Assembly (NCBI RefSeq): GCF_037975245.1
Contig: NC_092576.1
Coordinates: 17,442,111-17,506,110, forward strand
Direction of reading: 5' to 3'
Length of the DNA stretch: 64,000 bases
Source of the DNA: Apostichopus japonicus
Taxonomy: Eukaryota > Echinodermata > Holothuroidea > Aspidochirotida > Stichopodidae
Made by a program: the position numbers and the translations under genes. Below, one piece after another: positions 48,628 to 61,643 of the stretch (positions are counted from its first letter, which is position 1; each line of letters opens with the position of its first letter). The notes beneath the pieces were generated by a model. That model saw nothing but the letters and a program-made list of their open reading frames with translations. It made no database searches and was not told where the DNA came from.

Positions 48628-49749
48628 TTACTGATGGTTAAACAAAATAAGTTTGGACATTCGCTTCCGCATGTTGGGTCCTGCAACAGAGACTGCCATC
48701 TGCTTTCCTAAATGGAACAGCTTGATTTTAGAGTAGCATGATGATACAAGCTTTACGAGAGAGTGCACATGATTATCATCTACTGTGGTGTGAAATTGGT
48801 GATTATGTAACTCAGGAAAAAGATTACGGTGTGAACAGTTATTGAGAACAGATGATGCTATTGCTGCTGAGACACCAAGACCTTGTAGAAGGTTTCCATC
48901 AGAAATGTTTGCAAGTCTTTGGAAACACTTTTCTGTTTCCATGCGCACACAAACGACACTGTCTGATGCTTTCTGCAGACCCCCACGGTCTTTTAGGGCC
49001 AAAAACTTATGACTCTTGCCACTTTGACTAGTCAGTGCCTCTGTGCACAAGAGGCAGTTTAATCGACGCTTTATCATGTTGACAACAAATCCAGCAATAT
49101 AATTGATTGCAGCTTCTTTGTACCCAGATATGGCTTGGAAATTTGGTACATCTGCATAATCATGATCATCATGCAATGGCTGAGTTCTAAGCACGAGATC
49201 ATATTTACCTGCTATGCTTATTACTGATGGTTGGGATACATGAAGAATGGTAGAACTGTCCCTTAGTATGCAATTTCCTGTCCCATTCTTGACATTGTTA
49301 ACAGCCGCTTGTATGCCGCACAAAATTGGCCTGCTGTTGTTTTATTATTGAACCCTCAACTGGCTCTCACTGCACTAAAAAAAGCTCTATGTGATCTTGA
49401 CTAAATTTATAGGTTAAAAGATATTTCATTGGAGCATTTGGACCTGCAACAAGTTCTACAACAAGTTCTGAGATACTTTTGATGCTGGCAGCAAATCCTA
49501 TAAAGCCAGTCTTCCTTGGGGTAAGATGCAGTGCTTTACCGGTTGTATCAGTAAGACCTAGGATGAAACGTTCAGCATTTCCCAAGATCTCTAACAATTT
49601 ATCTGCATTTCCCTTTCTTATTGGAGCTTTTGCACCTTTGCTTAAAGGATTTTTGCTGTTAAGGACATCAAATGCAGCATCAACATGCCTTACAAAGCAA
49701 ACTGTGGCCTCACAACCTCTAAATTGAGGGAGTTTCAACCCCTCGTTGC

Positions 49750-49843
49750 AGTAATGCAGGGCATCTGCTACTCTGGCACTAAATACCTGTGCGGCCAGTA
49801 ATGCAGGGCATCTGCTACTCTGGCACTAAATACCTGTGCGGCC
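49750..49843. repeat. 47-bp tandem duplication inside the transposase exon
   Basis: AGTAATGCAGGGCATCTGCT and the rest of a 47-bp unit occur twice back to back (49750-49796, 49797-49843). 47 is not a multiple of three, so it shifts the frame. Confidence 0.97.
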
Positions 49844-51062
49844 AAATTGACCTTCATTTTTTGCTTTCGCCAGTCAATATGTGCACTTTTTAGTTTATTA
49901 CCTAATCGAAGTCCCTGTTTTTCTTGGAGTTTATTGAGCTCTTCTATATACTTCCAACTGATTTTCTGACCATCTGAGGTTTTGAAAATTCCTATGTCTG
50001 CAAATGAGTTGCGGAGCAACTTTAACATATGGCATGCATCAAGAATAAAATGAACTTGAATCGATTGATCTGATGGATGAGGAAATGACGGGTCCAAACC
50101 AATCACATTCATGTTTGCCCCAAGGGATTTCATCATTGCAAAATGACAAGAAGGCCCGTCACAAGTTAGAGACACTGCTTGTACACCGCTATCATGAAGT
50201 CTACGTAAACACTCATTGACCAGGTTTGCTCGTTCTACCCCACTTAAACCATATACAAGAAAATAGCCAAGCGGTATTTTACAAGCATCATTTGCTGACA
50301 CTGCCATAAAAACTAAAGCATCTTTGGCTTCTGGTGTGGAGTCATCAAACCTACCTGTACCAATGTCTACATAACCTCGATACTTTCCATTTGCATATTC
50401 AATATGTTTACGTATGGCCATTTCATCGAACATGATTGCACATACAGTCTCTTTTCCCTGTGCCAAGCTGTCATTGGCTTTAGCATGGAGAGCATCAAAT
50501 GCTTGCTTTGTGAATCTAGGGTCCCCCTCTACACTACAATACTATGTTCTAATTGTACGAGGATGGGGTAAGGCCAGGTCAAATGTTTCTCTCACATACT
50601 CGTAAGCCCTTGCTGAGTAGAACTGCAGAGACATGGCAAATGAACGGAGGTCTTCTGGGTATGTATTACTCTGTTTAGTATTTGATTGTTCAATAATTCT
50701 TTGAAAGACTTCCTTGGTGACTCCACTAAAGGTTGACTCCAACATCTCAGCACGGTTGGTTGATATAAGGTTTTGATTATGCAAAGAATCTATCACTGTG
50801 CTTAAGTTTGAAACCTTTTTTTTCAGACGTCGTGTTTTTTGTTGCTCAACCTTCAACTTCTTACATATTTCAAGTTCATCTACTGCTTGGTCTAACTTAG
50901 TTTCCTGGGAGACTCTAACACAGCATAACTGTGATCACAAACACCGACATGGAGTTGCTGAGGTACTGGTGCCTCAACTGCACAGGGAGAACCTGTCTCC
51001 ACTGTCTCAAGACTCACGTCTGAAGTTCCTCTTCTTGAGGGTGGTTTACGGCTTGTAGATTT

Positions 51063-52122
51063 CTGAATAGTAACACATTTAAGATTGAAATAAATACTTA
51101 AAAATTCACTTCATTATTATGCAAGTTTGTGTATACACCCATGCTGTCATACACACCGCAGAATAAAGCTGCACATTGCACGAGCTGTGCTTCATTCCAG
51201 AGCCAAAGGAATGTGTGACACATACATGTACATGTCAATCATACTCCAAAAAATAACAAGACTTAGTTGCTTTACAGAACTTCATTACAATGTTTATTTT
51301 ATGAATGCAATGAATCAATAATTTTGTGACATAAATTTTCAAGGTATGCTGGGTAAATATTCAAACTCTAACAGAAACAATCAACATAGAAAAACACAAA
51401 ATCATGCATTTACCATTAATTCAGGAATTAAACACTGTCATCTCCTTAAGGCACAAAGCAGACCTGAAAACATGAATAAGTGGAAAAGGGAATAACAAAA
51501 ACAGAATGCGTTGAAACTCATCTTGAACAATATCGTGACATGCAGTATCCTCCACGACCACTATTGCAGGGTGTCCCGTCCTGTTAAATTTTTCTTTTTA
51601 ATTGGGATTTCACGTTAAATATAACTTACTCTTGTTTTATTGGCCAAATTTGTGATTATACAAACCTAAAATATCACATCCTTTGTCCTACAAATAACGT
51701 GCAAAAGCACTATTGAGAGTTCTCCAGTGAGGCTGCCCTGTTAAAGATTTCGGCACCTGGAGAACACTGACATGCATAACAAACTTGCAAAAAACTGGCA
51801 AAAGTTGAGAATACTTTGAACATGTGCCAATTATTTTGTTAACATTAAACAGAACAAAGTTAATTATAACAAACAATGTGCTAAATGAGAGAAGGGGAAT
51901 GAAAAACGGTGTCAGCTTCTAATTCATTTTATTTAATGAAATTACTTTTGAAGGACGATAAATCGCAAAATACACACTCTACCACTTGGTGGAAAGATGA
52001 CCATATCTGGCCATCTCTCGTAACACTATGCCAGATATGGGAATCTTTCCAACTTGGTTAATTAAAAAACAAAAACAAAACAATAAAAAGGTCATTAGAT
52101 TTTTTTCAGGCATATATCCTAC
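51063..52122 (-). other. Intron 2 of the THAP/P transposase relic
   Basis: Bounded by GTAGGATAT (donor) and ATTCAG (acceptor) on the minus strand. No other gene recognised. Confidence 0.6.
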
Positions 52123-52794
52123 CGCTTGGAGATGTGTTGGAAAAGCAAATACTGTGGGTTCAACATCTGGACGAAGACGGACAGTTTGCCCAGATCTATC
52201 GAAATAATTATCCAAAAGTGCTCTGAGCAAACAAGCGAAGTCTTTGATGGTTTCCAATTCTCTCTTCTAATATTGACAATCCATTTTTTAAGCCTCTCTG
52301 ACTGGCAATGTGGAAATCTGTATGAAAAGGTATATAAACGAACTGAATACTGTGCTAAAATAGAATTACCAGTGCAATGGTCCCAATAAAGAAAAGATTA
52401 TCGCAACTACATGACTGTCACAAAATTGGCCAAAAGTTTTGCACTCAGGCAAGTAAACTATGAAGGCTACGACAGGAAAATTGTAAACCATTTATAAAAA
52501 GCAGAATTACTTCCACACTCAAGCACTGCAATGAACTCTGCATAGTAGAATAGGCCTACCGTAATTTTTTCTCAGCCTCGGTAACTAAGAGTAAGAGTAA
52601 CTCTGACTAAAAATTTACTTTTAGAGTAGTTCTTATTTTGGGGTCTTCAAATATAATTCAATCCTAAATGGAATTCTTTTCGTATCCCCATCCCCCCTGT
52701 AGTGTTACATAACTTACTTATGGAATGTTATCCCTCTGTCATAATGGAAGCGGTTTGCCCTGTTTGTGCAGCTGTAAGCTGAACAGCCTGACAT

Positions 52795-53289
52795 TGTAGC
52801 AAGTATTGGGTTCACCAATTAGCTGTAGTGTAAAAAGAGACAAAATAAACAGGTATAATTGCAATGCCAGCTCCAGCCAGTGGAATGTACATGTTGGACA
52901 TCCAATGTCACTCATTGGACATCACTCATGGTGGTCAGATGGTGGTACGTACACAGTCTCAACTTCAAGAATGAAATGTTTCCCCCTCACTGACTGTATG
53001 ATCATCAGTGACCATTCATTAAGGGTTAGGCATGTGCAAAGTGATTAACGTTTGGCCTATTACAGTTATAGTATAATAATATTAACAACATGAATTATCT
53101 ACTAACAGCATGGAGCTACCTCCATGCTACTGTAACTAACTGTTTACATGGTTAATCAGCGCAGCATGATCAGTACAGTACAGTACTCCTCACGTTTAAA
53201 GCCTATCTTGCTGCTGATGATCATACAGGAAGGGGGAGCATTTCATAATGTACTTACTTACAAAGGAGTTTTGGAGCAATTTTAACCAC
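52795..53289. other. No recognised gene
   Basis: Upstream of the transposase relic; contains no clear promoter or repeat. Confidence 0.4.
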
Positions 53290-54390
53290 TACCGCTAGCT
53301 GCTGCTAACTAATACAATAATAAAACTGTATGAATACAAACTATTTATAAAACAAAGTATATCTAATAGTTCCTTTCATGCAAACGAGACCCAATACACT
53401 CAACAACATAAGGTCAGAACTTACTTTAGAGATAAAAACACATCTCATGTCGATCTGTACCGACTAAACGTTTTGCTTTGCACGAGAGTTTACTACCCTC
53501 GTACCTTTCTACTTGCACCGTTTCAAATTATGTTTCCAAATAAAAAACTATTCGATGGTGATGATACCGGCGATCTGTAGAAAAATAAATGCCTTCTTCC
53601 TCCAGAAATTATTGTATTGCGCACGCGCTACAATATTGGGATTACTAGCCCGCTCCATCATCTACATGGCTGGCTGGTGAATGCCAGCTGAACAAACACC
53701 ATTCATAGCATATCTCAAATTCACAGGTTGGCTACGCAGGCAAAAATCCAGACCTAGATTTGCAAAGAATTGTAGGAGTGAACAGTTAGTTCTGCCACGT
53801 AAATAAAATAGATCTCCTTGAGTAGCACACTTCTTTAAAACAAAACGTAAATTCTCTAACATTTGAACGCATTTGAGACAACAACATCTTGCAGAAAGTT
53901 GCAAGCAAGAAATGTGAATTGTATTTATCCGCAACGACCTTGCGTTATCAATACTAATTCAGCTCTTGCAACATAGGCACTTGTAACGTTATTATTGTAC
54001 CTATATGGTTGGCCGTGTACGTTTATGGCATATAATGTGTTTTAATGATGACTAACCAGGGCCAGGAAATCGACCAAGCAGTATTTACTGGGCCGTCGAG
54101 TTACATTTGTGCAATGTTATAGAGAAGACATGTACATTATATTCTTCCGATTAAAGGGCATAAGGCCTTCGGTGTAAACTCGTAAAATATCGTCATCTAG
54201 CAGCAGGGTTATGTAGCGGCGTAATTTGACACCGCTACTGTTTCCGTCAACTGATAGCGCCCTCAATTACCCTTGTAGTATGGCTAGTTGAAACTCACAC
54301 CACTTCGACTTTCGACTTCGACCGCTCAACACGACGAGCTACCAACTACATTAATCGCCTACATTAATTGCCTTATGATTACTTTCGATC
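53290..54390. repeat. Segmental-duplication block B, copy 2
   Basis: Matches 8100-9225, including the beginning of the LTR-like sequence (from 54213), which is cut short here and joined to the tRNA cluster via CCAGCCCAATGGCTTTCG. Confidence 0.8.
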
Positions 54391-54729
54391 AGATTAGCCA
54401 GCCCAATGGCTTTCGTATATATATATGAATTGTTACTATTAGCTTGAGACTTATACGGGACAAAGTCAGATATATGTTGATTATTTCTACAAATTAGGGA
54501 AATCAAAGAGACTAAATGCTTTTTTTGGATAACGTTTCAAGTTTGATACCTTAGTTTTGTAGTAGATTGTATTTTCACAAAAGAGTTAAAGCTTGTTACA
54601 ATTTTCTGATTTTTATTTGTGCTCTTCCAACATAAGTATTTCATTTGAGTCTGCATTCAACGAATGTTAAAAAAAAAACAATATAGCTGTATATGTTAGC
54701 ACTGGTTAAATACGTTTTATTACATCAGC

Positions 54730-54801
54730 GGCCTGTTGGTCTAGTGGCATGATTCACGCTTAGGGTGCGAGAGGTCCCCGGTTCAATTCCCGGATAGGCC
54801 C
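54730..54801 (+). tRNA. tRNA-Pro(AGG), degenerate stems
   Basis: Counterpart of 11725. The anticodon stem is CACGC/GCGAG and the T stem CCCGG/CCCGG, one mismatch each. Possibly inactive. Confidence 0.65.
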
Positions 54802-55157
54802 TTGTTTTAATTTCCTATTTTATTTTTCAATATAATATTGTTTGTTGGTAGTTCTTCTTGACGTAGCAAACGAAGTCGTTCTTCGTTTTCTAAGTATTTA
54901 TTTCTTTTATGCGATTTTTTTTTACAACAGTGCGACTTTTTCCACTGCTTATAGATATCATCTCAAGTTTAATCCTTTAGTTTGGTAATAGATTGCATTT
55001 TCACAAAAGGGTTAAAGCTTGTTTACTATTTTCTGATTTTATTTATGTTCTTCCAACATCAGTATTTCATTAGAGTCTGCATACAAAGGATGTTATTAAA
55101 TAGCAATTTAGCTATATATGTGTTTACACTGGTTGGAATAAGTTTTGTTACATCAGC

Positions 55158-55229
55158 GGCCTGTTGGTCTAGTGGCATGATTCTCGCTTTGGGTGCGAGA
55201 GGTCCCGGGTTCGATTCCCGGATAGGCCC
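55158..55229 (+). tRNA. tRNA-Pro(TGG)
   Basis: All stems pair and the T loop is TTCGATT. Loop TTTGGGT gives anticodon TGG. It is the only fully intact TGG gene in the window; its counterpart at 12150 has lost the B box. Confidence 0.93.
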
Positions 55230-55499
55230 TTGTATAATTTCCTATTTTTTTCAATTCTATAGTGTTCAATTCATATCAATTCAATTCAATTCTATATAGT
55301 TCTTCATTAACATAACAAATGTAGTCGTTAATTCTTCGTTTTCAAAGTTATATATCTTTTACGCGAATTGTTCACAACAGGGCGACTTTTTCCACTGCTA
55401 TTTTGGATAACGTCTCAAGTGTTATAATTTAGTTTCGTAGTAGATTGTATTTTCACAACGGGTTTAACGGTGTTACTATTTTCTGATTATATTGATGTT

Positions 55500-55790
55500 A
55501 AATATTAGTAAAATATTCAAAAAGCATCTAACCAAAAACGTAATATCTAGTTATTAATAAGTCATCCATTCATTGGCACGATAACAAATTATTATTGTAC
55601 ATATTATTACCATATAGTATTCTTTGATTGTCGAATTATTCTATTTTGTATTGATATGTAAACACTTTTCTTCTTTTCTTTATACAGGAAGTCTTCTACT
55701 TTGTTAAGCTGTTGTACGCTTTTTAGAAGACTTCCTTCACACTGTAAATTTACACATGAAAAACAAATAAATCAAATCAGATCAAATGTT
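55500..55790 (+). mobile_element. Small retroposon insertion, second copy
   Basis: Same as 12486-12778. The 12-bp hairpin is preserved (55687-55698 with 55724-55735) and the tail is AAATAAATCAAATCAGATC. Confidence 0.6.
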
Positions 55791-55895
55791 CTTCAAACAC
55801 AAATAATTCATTTGAGTCTGCATACAACGAATGTTAAAACATAACAATATAGCTATATATGTTAGCACTGGTTAAATACGTGTTATTACACCAGC

Positions 55896-55967
55896 GGCCT
55901 GTTGGTCTAGTGGCATGATTCTCGCTTAGGGTGCGAGAGGTCCCGGGTTCGATTCCCGGATAGGCCC
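55896..55967 (+). tRNA. tRNA-Pro(AGG)
   Basis: Intact cloverleaf, counterpart of 12884. No TIR element or extra 428-bp units follow in this cluster. Confidence 0.93.
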
Positions 55968-56316
55968 TTGTTTTAATTTTCTATTTTATTTTACGATGTT
56001 ATATGGTTTGTTTGTAGTTCTTCATTAACGTAGCCTGAAGTCGTTCTTCGTTTTCTTAGTATTTTTTCTTTTATGCGATTTTTTTTTTTACAATAATGCG
56101 ACTTCTTCCAATGCTTATAGATAACGTCTCAAATTTTATCCTTTAGTTTTGTAGTAGATTGTATTTTAACAAACGGGAGGAAGCTTGTTTACTATTTTCT
56201 GATTTTGATTTATGTTCTTCCAACATAAGTATTTCATTTGAGTCTGCATACAACGAATGTAATAAAAAAAAGATATGTGTGTTAGCACTGCTTGGAATAC
56301 GTTTTATTACATCAGC

Positions 56317-56378
56317 GGCCTGTTGGTCTAGTGGCATGATTCTCGCTTTGGGTGCGAGAGGTCACCGGTTCAATTCCC
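56317..56378 (+). pseudogene. tRNA-Pro(TGG) truncated at the 3' end
   Basis: Same loss of the last ten bases as at 21935. Confidence 0.88.
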
Positions 56379-56522
56379 TTGTTTTAATTTCCTATTTTAT
56401 TTTCAATTTTATATTGTTTGTTGGTAGTTCCTCTTGAACGTAGCAAACGATGTCGTTCTTAGCTTCCTAATTTTTTGCTTTTATTCGATTCTTCCATCTT
56501 CCATTATATATAATGCCAACAG

Positions 56523-59086
56523 GTACAATCACTGCCTCCGAAGTACGACACTGTCGTAAGAGAGCGCAATGGATGTACTGGCATGAGATTACTGGGTGTC
56601 TTCCTGTTCCTTCTTGTCATCGTGGGAATTGCAGTCGGTATTACGTACGCAGTTCGATGGGAAGAGGTGAGAATCTCCCAGAAAAGAGTATCTTTCGGCG
56701 GGTGGCCGAAGTTTATTGTAGTGCCATACATTTTCTTGTGCTTAACTCAGAGGTGGATCAAGGGAGTGGGGCCCAGGGGGCCATTTTGCCCCTCTTCGAA
56801 ACTTCTTATTCCCCCGTTTTTTTTTATTTTTTTTTTTACTAAACATGAGATGCAAACATAGTTTTGTCCCACAACAAGGTGTATGAGATAGTTAAGACGT
56901 TTTGCTCCGACAAATCTCACTTTTACCGATGGTTTCTTGTCCGCGCTATTTCGATAGTCATTCCGGAATATATGCAATGATTGAAGGGACTGTCTACTCA
57001 ACGTTTACTTATCTTTCTATATACGTAGTGATTTCGCTGGTTACCACGGTAACAGAGCAATACACAAGAACCCGCACGAGAACATGCATAATTTCTTTAC
57101 CTGGATTCCCACTCCTAACTAAACAAGAAGACAAAAACACATCTATATTATTGTACATCATATAGAATGTTATGGTCTTCGACGTGATTTTATTACTGCT
57201 TTGTTTTCCTTTTAAGATATTTAATATTCATATGATTTAATATCTCACTAATTTTATATTTATTTCTTTGTTAACAGGGTTGCAAACCAGGTAAGAATTT
57301 TGCAGTAATCTTTAGTAGTACACACATTGAGAAAGATTTACGAATAATGACTCAGCTCTTACAACGAAAGTGGTCTTCAGCAACGGGAACAAGCTATCTA
57401 CTTGAAGTGTAAACTTGAATACAGGAGCGCAACTAAAAGGGTCTGAACGGGAAAGGAGGAGGGGCCGGTGGGAATCAGCCGAGGTATTTCATTGCATCCT
57501 GGGAAGTAACAGTTGCTCATAACTTTCATTAAGAAAAAAATGAAGACTTCAAGAAGCGGCGGGCACAGTGAATATTTTTTTCCCCTCGGTGCCGGCCGGA
57601 CCTGGCATTCGACGCAACTGTGTATCAGTGATAATATGCATCCCTAAACTAGATATGTAAACGATCCTGTAATGCCGTAATCTACAGGCACACATCAGAA
57701 ACCACACTTGGTCTTGTTTAATGTTACACCGAAATATATAAGAATCTTTAAAGCACAGTTATTTTTCGTACACTGCCGATTGCATACCATCATGTGTTGG
57801 TTCCATAATATGTACGAAACATAGGCCTATGGCAAGTGCAAGACTTTTTTTTTATCTCAACCATAGAAGTAGGCGTTTTTAGGCAAATTTAGACCTCTGT
57901 CCGCCCTACCCTCCCCTCATACACTACCCAACGGTCTCAAAGTGCCGAAACTTGTCTAAAGCTTTTCTTTTTTTCAGATAACATATCTGTTTCACCTATC
58001 CTAATTACATATTAAAATAACCAATCTAAAAGCAAAGACTTAAAAACCTTCAGCTGATGTCTTCTTTACGAAACAAGATAACTACCATAACTGTAACTAT
58101 ATATATGTATATATTTATTCTCATACCTGACCACTCTAGAACTGCCAGAAGGTGGTGACGTCATTTACGACAGACCAGATGATGACTACGAATGGGAAGA
58201 CGGCAACGGTCGACCTGGAGATCATGACGGTCACCATGGCGATCATCCAATCGATCCTACTGGCGATGGACGCCCAGATGATGGCGACCACGGCCGACCT
58301 GAATCTACAGAAAGACCGCCCCCAATTGACTACATCGGGACGCGACCTCCTCTGATTGGAGGACCCGAAGACGGACATGACGACCACGGACATGATGACG
58401 ATACAGACGACAGTTCTGAAGATCATGACGGCCGTCCACACCACGGACATGATAACGCTACAGACGACAGTTCTGAAGATCATGACGGCCGTCCACACCA
58501 CGGAGATGATGACGATACAGACGACAGTTCTGAAGATCATGACGGCCGTCCACACCACGGACATGATAACGCTACAGACGACAGTTCCGAAGATCATGAC
58601 GGCCGTCCACACCACGGAGATGATGACGATACAGACGACAGTTCTGAAGATCATGACGGCCGTCCACACCACGGACATGATAACGCTACAGACGACAGTT
58701 CCGAAGATCATGACGACCGTCCACACCACGGAGATGATGACGATACAGACGACAGTTCTGAAGATCATGACGGCCGTCCACACCACGGAGATGATGACGA
58801 TACAGACGACAGTTCTGAAGATCATGACGGCCGTCCACACCACGGTAATGATGACGGCGAGGATGACGATGATGATAAAATCAACCACAGGAATATGAAC
58901 AATCCTCCTTTCCGAAGTATTAGTCAATGGAAATCTGAGAGAGCAGGTAGAGAGAAAATGGTCGCTCTACGTCGACCAATTCAGGCACGCCCTGCCTATC
59001 AGGGAAGAAGTAGAGTCGAGACTAAAGAGGCCAGATACGGTCACGACTACGGACATAGCGGCAAACAGTATCGTAAACGTGCCTAG
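56523..59086 (+). CDS. One-helix protein with Asp/His-rich repeats, copy 2 (5' end uncertain)
   Basis: Exons 56523-56666, microexon 57278-57290 and 58140-59086. Phases as in copy 1. The codon matching copy 1's ATG at 23712 is CTG here, confirming that translation enters the last exon by splicing. Only one HDGHHGDHP-type repeat remains, but there are eight 19-residue repeats, several reading GHDNATDDSSEDHDGRPHH, which adds N-A-T glycosylation sequons and S-S-E sites. A proline-rich insert (ERPPPIDYIGTRPP) precedes them. The C-terminus KQYRKRA is conserved. The hydrophobic segment (MRLLGVFLFLLVIVGIAVGI) is identical to copy 1. Confidence 0.8.
56667..58139 (+). other. Introns flanking the 13-nt microexon, copy 2
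   Basis: Similar to 22285-23709. Microexon context is GTTAACAG/GGTTGCAAACCAG/GTAAGAAT. Confidence 0.75.
58388..58843 (+). repeat. Eight 57-bp coding repeats
   Basis: Units start every 57 bp from 58388 to 58787. In the first six, two types alternate (GACGATAC and AACGCTAC versions); the last two are both the GACGATAC type. This suggests amplification of a two-unit block. Confidence 0.95.
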
Positions 59087-60236
59087 ACGTGTTTGGTAGT
59101 ACCTACAAAGTTTTATAGTAAGCTTCACCACGCATTAATATTGTATTAATAATTAATTATCACCACGCAATAATATTGTATTAAGAATTCATGATCATCA
59201 GGCATTAATAATGTATTAATAATTCATTGCCAATGTCAGTTAAGTGATTATTTTCCCCATTTTAACGCAGAGAATAGTAAATTAATTTTGCTTGAAAGAA
59301 ATGTTCGGTAATAAATTCACCCATCAAAGCATGATTTTTTTGTATGAAATTGCTGAGCGATGTTTCGTTGTTATCCGTAAAATGATGTTTCCAACGACTT
59401 TAAGTTTTATCTTTAATAAAAAAAACGCGGCGCCTAGTAGTTTTGGTATGGAATGAGGAAAATAAAGAGAAATAAAAATGAAAGCAAAATAGGGGCAGGA
59501 CAGTAGGTCTACTCAAATTCGACAATGTAAATTGAACTAAGTACTACAAAAAGAACTAGACCGGGTTCTAAAAGTTTGCTTCTACTTGTAGATGTGTTCC
59601 TTTGTATAAATAATTTGTTAGTCGGCCCGTATCAAGGTTCAGAAGGGACATACCATGCCGCACTCCTCAATGGCAGAGATCTACGCCGCGTCCATCTGTC
59701 CCAGCATCATATGTGCGAGAAAAACGTCACAATTGACAGGCCACCAGTATTGTTTCCTTGTTAAATTCTTGTCGGTGCCTCTCAAACTCAGAATTCTTTG
59801 CAATATGGCCTGCCTTTATGACCAGAGGAGAATGCTTTACGACCTTATCTGATGCATTTCTATAGATGTATCATTTCGGTAAACTGGCATTGTTTTGTGT
59901 CAATTTGATCCTCTTCATTAGTTGTCTCAAATTCATTTTTTTTTAGAGAAGAAATTTAAATTTAATGTCTAGACTTTGTTTTTCACATATTTTTCAACAA
60001 TTCTATAAAGTGTTTGGAAAAAAGTCGAAGTAAAAAATAAATTGAAGATCTTTGCATTGCAATGACAGAATGTTCGTTGAATATTTAATATTCTCAAACT
60101 CGTTTTAAAATGTGGGTAAGTGGGTAAGCGCTGCAAAGAGCTTTAAGTTCACACATGTTATTTACGTCCTGTTTAGAGTTTCATCGGCGGTGGGATGGGG
60201 GAGGGGCGAGGGGAGCCACTGCCTTCGAGCGTCAAC
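59087..60236. other. 3' flank of the Asp/His-rich gene copy 2, no further gene
   Basis: Similar to 24528-25664, including the CACGCATTAATATT repeats. No gene seen. Confidence 0.5.
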
Positions 60237-60847
60237 TTGAGGGACATGTGACGCTGCTTGAGGGACGGCTAACTCAAAAAACACATTAATGCTTCCCGAC
60301 AATACGGATCCGTTTTGGGTTCTGTACCACGAATTACAGTATTTTGACTTTTTCAGTGTAACTTGATCTTTTGAAGTACAATTTACTCTTTGACATTTCT
60401 CATTAAAATTTCACTGTTTTTAATAACAACGTTTCATTAATATTCCAACAAAAAGAACACTTTAAGAACTACAAAATTGAAATATTGGCACATCTAATTT
60501 ATGAAAACATAAAGTTTTGACCCTTGAAGTTAGTTTGACTAGACTTTTTCCGAAAATAAATTTAATGATGCAACCTGATTGTGGTCTCAATACAAGTCAC
60601 TTTATCGTACCCTTTGGGTTGTTAATATTTCAGATGTTTCGCAAATAATATTGGTGTGTGTTGTAATTCACCCAAACTAACAACTTTCAGAGACGCGATC
60701 TAAATAGGCCAATCACAGCTTCTTTTGAAAATGGCGTCCGCTTCTGTAAAACAAGACCTATATGTTACTCGATGCTCTTCAAGACGTATAATGGCGGGAA
60801 TCTATCATTACAGAACAGCACACACACACATATATATTGATATATAA

Positions 60848-60902
<55 letters not shown>

Positions 60903-60914
60903 CGTATGTTTATA
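60237..60914. repeat. Segmental-duplication block A, copy 3
   Basis: Near-identical to 1-640. Ends in a TA microsatellite (about 60830-60900). Confidence 0.88.
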
Positions 60915-61017
60915 TGTTGGAAAATCCAGAACAGTGAAAAAACTTCCAGCCTCCACCGGGATTCGAGCCCGGGCCTCTCGCTTTACATGCAGACACCCTA
61001 ACCACTAGGCTATGGAC
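60915..61017 (-). mobile_element. tRNA-derived SINE, third copy
   Basis: Same position in the unit as 641-743 and nearly identical, so it was duplicated with the unit. Confidence 0.75.
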
Positions 61018-61643
61018 GAAATATATATTTACAATGCGGATTAGTACAATTCAACGCCAAATAATAAATCAATTCAAGGAGAAATTAACATTTGTTATGT
61101 AATTGCTTAACCGTGTACAATTATTTCTTCTTCATTAAACGTATAAGTAATCTAACGTGGACAATTTTTACTTCGTGTCATAAAGAAACATTTGTACGTG
61201 CGTTATTAAATTGATATAACCCGGATCCTGTCTTTATTACGTCACGGCTGCAGTCTTCCATATGCACGTGCTACCGTATACATTTGACTCCAAAATTAAG
61301 TGTATTACTTTCAATTTGTCACATAAACATAATGACGTGTTCTAAATCCAGTAAGAAATAATTACTTTCGTTAACAAGAAATATTACCAACATTCATTGT
61401 AGTAACAGCGCCACGGCATGGATTTAACTCATGACAGTTGTTTTTCACGGGATCCTAGGGCCGATGGGACATGGAAAGGGAGGGAGGGAAGAAGGAAGGA
61501 GAGGGACAGAAAAAAGAAAGGGGAAGGGGAGGGACAAGGGCAGAGGTAGGGGTAGGGAGATGGGGAACTGGGTAGGGAAAGGTCATGGGAAGAGAGGAGG
61601 GAGGGAGGAAGACAGGAAGGTAGGAGAGGGATTGAATAAGGGC
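61018..61643. other. Gene-free stretch with polypurine tract
   Basis: Counterpart of 744-1338; polypurine at about 61470-61640. Shares TCACGGGATCCTAGGGC with 40313-40325. Confidence 0.6.

Larger units (their letters stand above)
48628..52794 (-). pseudogene. THAP-domain P-type transposase (THAP9-like), disabled
   Basis: Three exons on the minus strand: 52718-52794, 52123-52317 and about 48628-51062. Exon 1 (MSGCSAYSCTNRANRF) and exon 2 (NWKPSKTSLVCSEHF, then RLRPDVEPTVFAFP) form the C2CH THAP zinc finger; the split codon joins in phase. Exon 3 holds a basic/coiled segment, FALALPHPRTIR-like start of the catalytic part (here LALPHPRTIR), FDEMAIRK, GYVDIGTG, VSLTCDGPSCHF, ILDACHMLKLLRN, RKTGFIGF and YKFSQDHIELF. 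Damage: a frameshift after CSEHF, another near 50905, a TAG about 50535, a 47-bp tandem duplication (49750-49843), and shifts or stops around 49330-49370. It would have cut and joined DNA; this copy cannot make the full protein. No P-type terminal repeats were found. Confidence 0.88.
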
